A stretch of DNA of 64,000 nucleotides, taken from assembly GCA_019828545.1 (NCBI GenBank), contig JACVRA010000336.1, positions 1 through 64,000 on the forward strand, read 5' to 3'. Shown piece by piece: positions 58,574 to 64,000 of the stretch (position 1 is the stretch's first letter; each line of letters begins with the position of its first letter). The notes beneath the pieces are model-generated. The model was given only the letters and a program-made list of their open reading frames with translations. It did not search any database and had not been told where the DNA came from. A program made the position numbers and the translations under genes. This DNA comes from Paracamarosporium sp. OC-R06-R3. Lineage: Eukaryota; Ascomycota; Dothideomycetes; Pleosporales; Didymosphaeriaceae.

Positions 58574-59806
58574 ATGCATTCTTTCAAGACAGCGCTTGCT
58601 CTTGGTGCAGTACTGCCTGCGGTACTTGCGCAGTTTAGCGCAAAGGTCAACCGCGTGCAGAGTGAGCACACCATCGCCGGCTCATGGGTTGCTCGTATCG
58701 AGGAGAATGAACTTCTTGAGGGTGTGCTCTCTACTGTACTAGAGGCCGCTGGCATCGAATCCAAGGCCACCTACTCTGTTGGAGGCGTCAAGGGCTTTAC
58801 TTTCGATGGAGACGACGCCATTCTGGATATCCTCGAGAACCTCGGAGCCATCAAGTCCGTCGAGCCTGACTTCAAGATGTGGGCTTCCGTCCCAGTCGGC
58901 TTCCGCACCCCAGCAGCGGGTGTGGTCTCCTTCTCCAACGGCACTCTCGTCTCGCAGAACAGCTCCACCTGGGGCCTCGGCCGCATTTCCCACAGGGAAA
59001 AGGGCATAGACAGCTACATCTACGACAGCTCCGCCGGCGAAGACACCTACATCTACGTCATCGACACCGGCATCAACATCCAACACTCTGAATTCGGTGG
59101 CCGCGCCACCCTCGGAAAAAGCTTCATCTCCAGCTCCAACGGCACAGACGACCAAGGCCACGGCACCCACTGCTCCGGCACCGCCGCCGGGAAAACGTAT
59201 GGCGTTGCGAAAAAAGCCAACCTCGTCGCCGTAAAGGTCCTCGGCGCCGACGGCTCAGGCACAAACTCAGGCGTCCTCCAGGGCATCGAATGGGCCGTCA
59301 ACGACGCCACGTCAAAAGGCCACATCAACCGCACCGTCCTCTCCATGTCCCTCGGCGGCCCCTTCTCGCAAACCACAAACGACGCCATCACCTCCGCCGT
59401 CGAAGCCGGCGCTTTCGTCGCGGTCGCCGCTGGCAACGAAGGAGAAGACGCATCCAACTCATCCCCCGCCTCCGCGCCACAAGCTTGCACCGTAGGCGCC
59501 GTCAACGCGCGCGACGCGAAGTCCACTTTCTCCAATTTCGGCGCTCTCGTAGACATCTTTGCGCCCGGCGAGCAGATTACTAGCGCGTGGATTGGGAATT
59601 CGAGCGCGACTAATACGATTAGCGGGACGTCGATGGCCTGTCCGCATATCGCGGGGCTGGCGGCGTATCTTATTGCGTTGGAGGGACCGCGGGCGCCGAC
59701 GGAGCTGTGTGAGAGGATTCGCGAGTTGGCGACTAAGGATGCGATTACGAATTTGGAGGATGGGGAGAGCCCGAATCTTATTGCGTATAATGGGAATGGG
59801 GCGTAG
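58574..59806 (+). CDS. Secreted subtilisin-like serine protease (S8, proteinase K type)
   Basis: A single exon of 410 residues. The signal peptide covers residues 1-19 (LALGAVLPAVLA). The inhibitor-type propeptide (I9) occupies about 35-105 and ends near DFKMWAS. The catalytic triad is Asp164 in YVIDTGI, His196 in GHGTHCSGT and Ser353 in SGTSMACPHIAG, with the oxyanion Asn288 in AAGNEGE. WGLGRIS marks the start of the mature enzyme. All key residues are present, so it should be active. Such proteases degrade external protein and, in plant-associated fungi, can act during infection. There are several NxS/T glycosylation sequons. The third codon position is strongly GC-rich in the middle of the gene. 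No introns, unlike many homologues. Confidence 0.92.
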   Translation: MHSFKTALALGAVLPAVLAQFSAKVNRVQSEHTIAGSWVARIEENELLEGVLSTVLEAAGIESKATYSVGGVKGFTFDGDDAILDILENLGAIKSVEPDFKMWASVPVGFRTPAAGVVSFSNGTLVSQNSSTWGLGRISHREKGIDSYIYDSSAGEDTYIYVIDTGINIQHSEFGGRATLGKSFISSSNGTDDQGHGTHCSGTAAGKTYGVAKKANLVAVKVLGADGSGTNSGVLQGIEWAVNDATSKGHINRTVLSMSLGGPFSQTTNDAITSAVEAGAFVAVAAGNEGEDASNSSPASAPQACTVGAVNARDAKSTFSNFGALVDIFAPGEQITSAWIGNSSATNTISGTSMACPHIAGLAAYLIALEGPRAPTELCERIRELATKDAITNLEDGESPNLIAYNGNGA

Positions 59807-60529
59807 AGGTTGCGTGGGGGAGTAATTTCTGCAATATAATCGGGGGCGGGGGTCTATGGGGAGGGAATAGGGCGATAGGGGGTGGTGGTGCGTGGGATGA
59901 AAGCATGAAAGCTGCGGTGCGGTGCGGTCATGTTGTAGATGTAGTTTTGACGATGGATATGGCAGTATCTATACCGTTCGGCCTAATCTAGTCCATAATC
60001 ATAGCATCGATACCTAACGACCTTCACTTTCTCTCTTCCCCACTCCTCGCTTCACGCCTCAATGTGTTGATCTGGCACCAGCCTCTTCTGGAGAATAGCA
60101 AAAGCGTGGAAGTAGCAAGTTATGTGGTTTCGGCACCGACGCGATAAGTCACGTAAAGTTTCATGGGTTAGCTTCTTCTTTGGGCTTGTCGTGAAGATTG
60201 TATTACTCGCTGCGCGCAATGTCTGCTATTGCGGTATGACTAAGCGGGTTAAAAGGGGTCAAGGGGTAGTTGGTCGGGTGGAGAAATTGGCGTGGGGATT
60301 GTGCCGAGAATGCTACACCGATCGCATTGTTGATACTACTGTACTACATGCTAGATTCGAAAACCCACTACAAGTGCTGCTCTTCTCATCTCTGTCGCAT
60401 ATCTCGGATTATCTTTTTCTTCCTTTTTAAAACAACTTCTGACTCTCAGCCCTACATTACTCAACTGCATGCATCCTTCAACGAAATCTTGCCGCGCAAT
60501 TTTGCGTCTATAATTACAGCGTTCTGGGC
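59807..60529. other. Convergent 3' region
   Basis: 723 bp between two convergent genes. The frame at 60122-60430 has no recognisable features. Confidence 0.5.
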
Positions 60530-61484
60530 TCAATTCGTCTGCCCACTCCCGCTACATCCATTCTGATACTTGGTCTGTGCCATCTGACCCGATCTCTCCG
60601 CGCGCTGTATCTGCGACGAAGTCAAGTACCAGCACGATCCCCTTTTCGCCAGCACATCTCTGTCCTCCAGCGTAGATGCCGTGGAGTTCGCCTCGCTCTC
60701 ATCCACATCGATCCAAGGCAAAGTACGCTCCGGCGGAGTCCAATCCTTCTCGATCTCTTCTAGCTCTTGAATCGTAGGATGCGCACCCGGAACCCCCTTC
60801 CAATTCTCGTATTTCTGCAACCACGCCGCGCCGCCATCCCGCGTTACTTCGCCTCGCTTCGTAGTGAAAGATCCGGACACGGTCCTCGCCTTCTTCTGGC
60901 CGAGCGAGCTTTGGAACCATGTGTTTGCGATGTTCTCATTGGTCGGCTCGAAGTTGGAGTAAATGGTGTTGAAGCCATACGCTAGTGCCAAATCATTTGC
61001 ATAGTTCGTGATCTGCATGACTTTGCCCGAGGTGTAGTACCCGACGGATCCGAGATCGTAGTACTGCTTCACGACGCAATAGACGGTCGAACCGCTGCCG
61101 TGAGTATTCCAGAAGCCCAGTCCCCTCTCGCGAACGATTTCTGAGTAGGAGTAGCTTGGCTGGCGGATCAGGTTCCTGACATGGTTGCTGAGGAAAGGGC
61201 CAGTCATCAGCGATATGCACGCTTCAGGTTAGATAGTATCTTCTTACCTGAGCCCGGCAGCGATGTCGGGACCTCGTTGGAAAGCGTCCGTGAGTGCGGA
61301 GGTTGCTAGACGGAAGGTTACGCTCACGACGCAGCGCACGTTGCCGTTAGGTTGGGTGTCGCAGTCCTGTGATATAGAGATCAGTGTGAACGCAGTTGGT
61401 CTGACGGGAAAGACTTGTTACCCAAGCTGTGTAGGCATGAGCTACGCTGAAAGCTAAAGGGCTCAATAAGAGTGAAAGCTTCAT
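60530..61484 (-). CDS. Secreted protein, uncharacterised
   Basis: Three exons, 61484-61422, 61366-61248 and 61187-60530, with introns of 55 and 60 nt, give 279 residues. The signal peptide is MKLSLLLSPLAFSVAHA, cleaved near residue 17. The mature part begins YTAWDCDTQPNGNVRCVV, with two early cysteines, and has further cysteines in YCVVKQYY, SCWYLT and NGCSGSG. No domain that I recognise. A central region with GFNTIYSNFEP is followed by an acidic segment (TIQELEEIEKDW) and a KRG site near the C-terminus that could be cut by a kexin-type protease, releasing a 30-residue cysteine-containing tail. It lies close to the repeat-rich end of the window, as many effector candidates do; effector function is only a guess. 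Confidence 0.75.
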
Positions 61485-63179
61485 CTTGAAGTGAGTCGGT
61501 AACTTAGACCAATATCGAAGATCTTGCAGATAGACTGATCGTGATGAAATGGTTTACATAGGCACGTCTGGCTTTTAAACCTTGGAATAATGGTCTGCGG
61601 AATGAGTTCAACGAGGTGTCGTCCGCCGCAAATTCGTGATTAGTCGTGTTAGCCGAGAATCAGAGATACTGAAGATGATTCAGCCCCACATTTTTCGTAT
61701 CTGCTGACGCCAGCTGATTTGTTGTATACTGTTCACGACAAGTCTTGAATTAGCATCACATTAGTGTAGACTATCGAGTCTTCGCTTCTGGGCAGCCTCC
61801 TATTTGCTTACCGCAGCTAGTACACGCCCGACCATCACCAAGCAAATTGCCAAAGATATCGGTCGGTCTGCAAAAGACTTCCATCATTATCAACCGATCG
61901 CTTCCATGATATTGTGCTTTACCGCAGACTTTTCTATAAACTTCGACGTAACAGTTGAGTGCTCACAGAAATCAGGAGGTGAGCATCCACCAAACGCTAT
62001 CAGGAAGGAGGCCCATCACACTGAGCTGAAAACTTCTGTTGAGATATCTCGCTAGAGGTTGTTAGGGTTAGCTGACATATGACGCTAAATCTACAAAGGC
62101 GCTAGGAAATTAGTAATGTTGGCCCCCACATCTAGATGGGACTGTCAACTTTGGCTATCAAAACTCGTAGTCCGCATGCTTGCTAGAGCTTGTCCCATTC
62201 CTTTCCCTGGGTGCCTCGGCTCGGAATCCTCCCACGTGTAAGTACTGGTTCATTTCTCGAATATAAAATCACCATGACATGATTCGATGTAAGCGAAGTT
62301 GATCTAACTGGTAGTAGATTCTCACCTGCAGGACATCAAACACCCTTCACGACCACGTGCTAAAAGCATGACACCAGCACCCTCAGCTGCACCAGAAACT
62401 ATTTCCGGAGCAATGAAACCCCTTTTCATTAGCAAGTGAGCATCTCTGATTACGTTCTGCACGAGCCAAGGGCATAAATTTCCCTAGCCGATATGATCTC
62501 TCTGGTTGGTATGATACTTCCAGGGTCTAGATCGCCATGCTTGACAATGCCAGCAAACGGCCGTCGGACGCTCCAAAGCGTGCAACGAGTGTGGAATGAG
62601 CTTGACTAGAACTATCTTACTCCCAAGAAATTCAAGGATAGCTTTTCTGATGGGCAAAGTCTCGTGTCGCTGGGAAATCGGCCACTCAAAGCTCAAAATG
62701 TCCGACGAAAGCGCATCGATGGTGACTGACACGCCAAAGAAGATAGCGAAGCGACATTGGGATATGTTACCACGATGTTATAATGAACACAATACATTAA
62801 CCTACTCTAACTCGCATTTCTCTGTCTAGTACCAACGACTGCGGAGAAGAATGCTGGTTTAAAGAACAAAAACTGTGTTAAGAAGATTATAAATGGCCTA
62901 TAATATATAGGATAACAAGTTCTACACTAGTACTATACAATTTCTAGTCTATATATTTTGTAGGTCTGGCTATTAGGATCTAACATATAGAAGGAAAGGA
63001 CAGCCTACTTATATAAAAAGAAAAGAAAGTGTATTAGTATAAGTTAAATTAATAACGTACTTGGCAAGCGAGCGCGCCACCCTATAGACTTTTGCACCTC
63101 TGGAGCGATCTATCTCAACAACACAATAAGATAATAGAATACAGATGCTATACTAAATTAAGATAGATCTCTAGTATCC
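61485..63179. other. Intergenic, AT-rich towards the right
   Basis: No supported gene. From about 62850 the sequence becomes distinctly TA-rich, with many TATA and TTAA steps, consistent with the decayed flank of the transposon to the right. I did not find a terminal inverted repeat or a duplicated TA target site. Confidence 0.5.
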
Positions 63180-64000
63180 TTCTTACATGTTTATAAGTTA
63201 TGGCCAGTCTCCCTACAGAGCCTACAGCGCGCAGAAGCCTGCTAACTAGTACCTAATTATGCCTTACCTTGACGCGTTTCTTCCTTAAGCTGCTACTTAA
63301 CCTCTTTTTAAGCAATAATTTCCTCTACCTCTACCTTTGTTAAGGTGCCTTGCTGCTAAATTCGCTTCTTTTTATACTTTCTACACGTTATAGCAGCCTT
63401 ATTTGCTTTCTTAAGGCTCTTGATCTAATTGCGTATTAACGCTATCTCATGTATTGCTATTGTAGAGCCTTTCTTAAGCTGATTAAGCCTCTTAATAATG
63501 GAAGTAGGTGATGAGCTCTAATGCCTCTGTATCCTCTTGCGTATTAACGTTGATTAAGCCTCTAGCTTGTGCGCGTTGCTTAGTGTTCGAGCTTCCTAGA
63601 GCGTAGTCTCTAGCGCAGGTGGTATTGGCGTACGAAACTTTACATTAAGCTTTGATATTACCCTATTAGGATTATACGGTACTAGGCTAGCGCCTTAAAA
63701 GCTTACGTAGATATTCTCCTTTGTAATAGACTACTTGTAGGCTGCGTAGAAGACTAGTAGGAACTCTAGCTTAGTAATGTAGTTAATGTAATCGTAAATT
63801 AGCCCCTTGATTTGGCGGCTGTATGTACGCTTTAACGGCAAGAAGTAGCCCACGTTAAGTGGCTATAGAAGGTGCGATGAATGTGGCAGTATACAGAGAG
63901 TATAGATATTGTTCTCCTTGTAGAGTGCTTGAAATTTGAGTGAGTTGTAGCTCTTATAGCTATTAAGTATGAGCAGCTGGCGTGCGCTTACTTTACGCTC
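63180..64000 (-). mobile_element. Pogo/Fot1-type transposase remnant, RIP-damaged, cut by window end
   Basis: On the minus strand, interrupted frames encode the C-terminal part of a Tc1-mariner (pogo) transposase. The DDE-domain end is seen as PHSSHLL-stop-PLNVGYFLPLK, followed by KLEFLLVFYAAYK, a GASLVPYNP segment with VISKLNVKFRTPIPP, and IKSLKKANKAAITCRKYKKK. The C-terminal zinc knuckle CRLCRETGHNL is at about 63190-63235. Stops occur where Gln or Trp codons are expected, and the DNA is TA-rich, as produced by repeat-induced point mutation. The catalytic aspartates and the DNA-binding half lie beyond the window edge. Not functional as read. Confidence 0.8.

Noticed and set aside
62560..62829. 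A possible zinc-cluster start (KACNECGMSL)
   Set aside because: Only two of six cysteines fit and the following sequence has no basic helix.
1..64000. CRISPR arrays, bacterial operons or ribosomal RNA genes
   Set aside because: Nothing of the kind is visible; the gene structure is clearly that of a filamentous fungus.

Overview
The window reads as nuclear DNA of a filamentous ascomycete. The genes are interrupted by short introns (about 44-100 nt, once 200 nt) with GT...AG ends and CTRAC-type branch sites. The families are fungal: Zn2Cys6 regulators, a HET-domain protein, DHA1-type transporters, exocyst Sec8 and Paf1-complex Ctr9. The gene families and a repeat-decayed pogo transposon suggest Dothideomycetes, probably Pleosporales; this is an inference. 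I rebuilt exon structures by hand, and wherever I give exon lists the reading phases close over all junctions.

Region 1 (about 1-24 kb) looks accessory. It holds a small four-helix membrane protein, an acyl-CoA thioesterase-like protein, a broken P450, an SDR oxidoreductase, a rhodopsin-domain remnant, a secreted FAD-linked oxidase, two head-to-head paralogous Zn2Cys6 regulators of the UPC2-like class, a HET protein and an MFS transporter. It resembles a tailoring-enzyme set of a secondary-metabolite locus that has lost, or never had in this window, a core synthase, and it is partly decayed.

Region 2 (25-34 kb) is conserved housekeeping: a lipid-droplet-hydrolase-like protein, sec8 and ctr9, the last two divergent from a 505-bp promoter.

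Region 3 (34-53 kb) is mixed. It contains a kinase-like remnant, a divergent DHA1 transporter/Zn2Cys6 regulator pair, a MUP1-type methionine permease with an E-box cluster upstream, two uncharacterised proteins, and a divergent acyltransferase/FAD-oxidase pair that could be a small biosynthetic unit.

Region 4 (53-64 kb) has an F-box-like multi-exon gene, a repeat, a secreted subtilisin, a secreted small protein, and an AT-rich pogo-type transposase remnant with RIP-like stops running off the end.

The most unusual signal is a dispersed, decayed repeat family at 4.8, 9.4 and 56.3 kb. The 56-kb copy carries two segments that look exactly like spliceosomal introns on its minus strand. The other two copies each lack one of them precisely at the splice sites.
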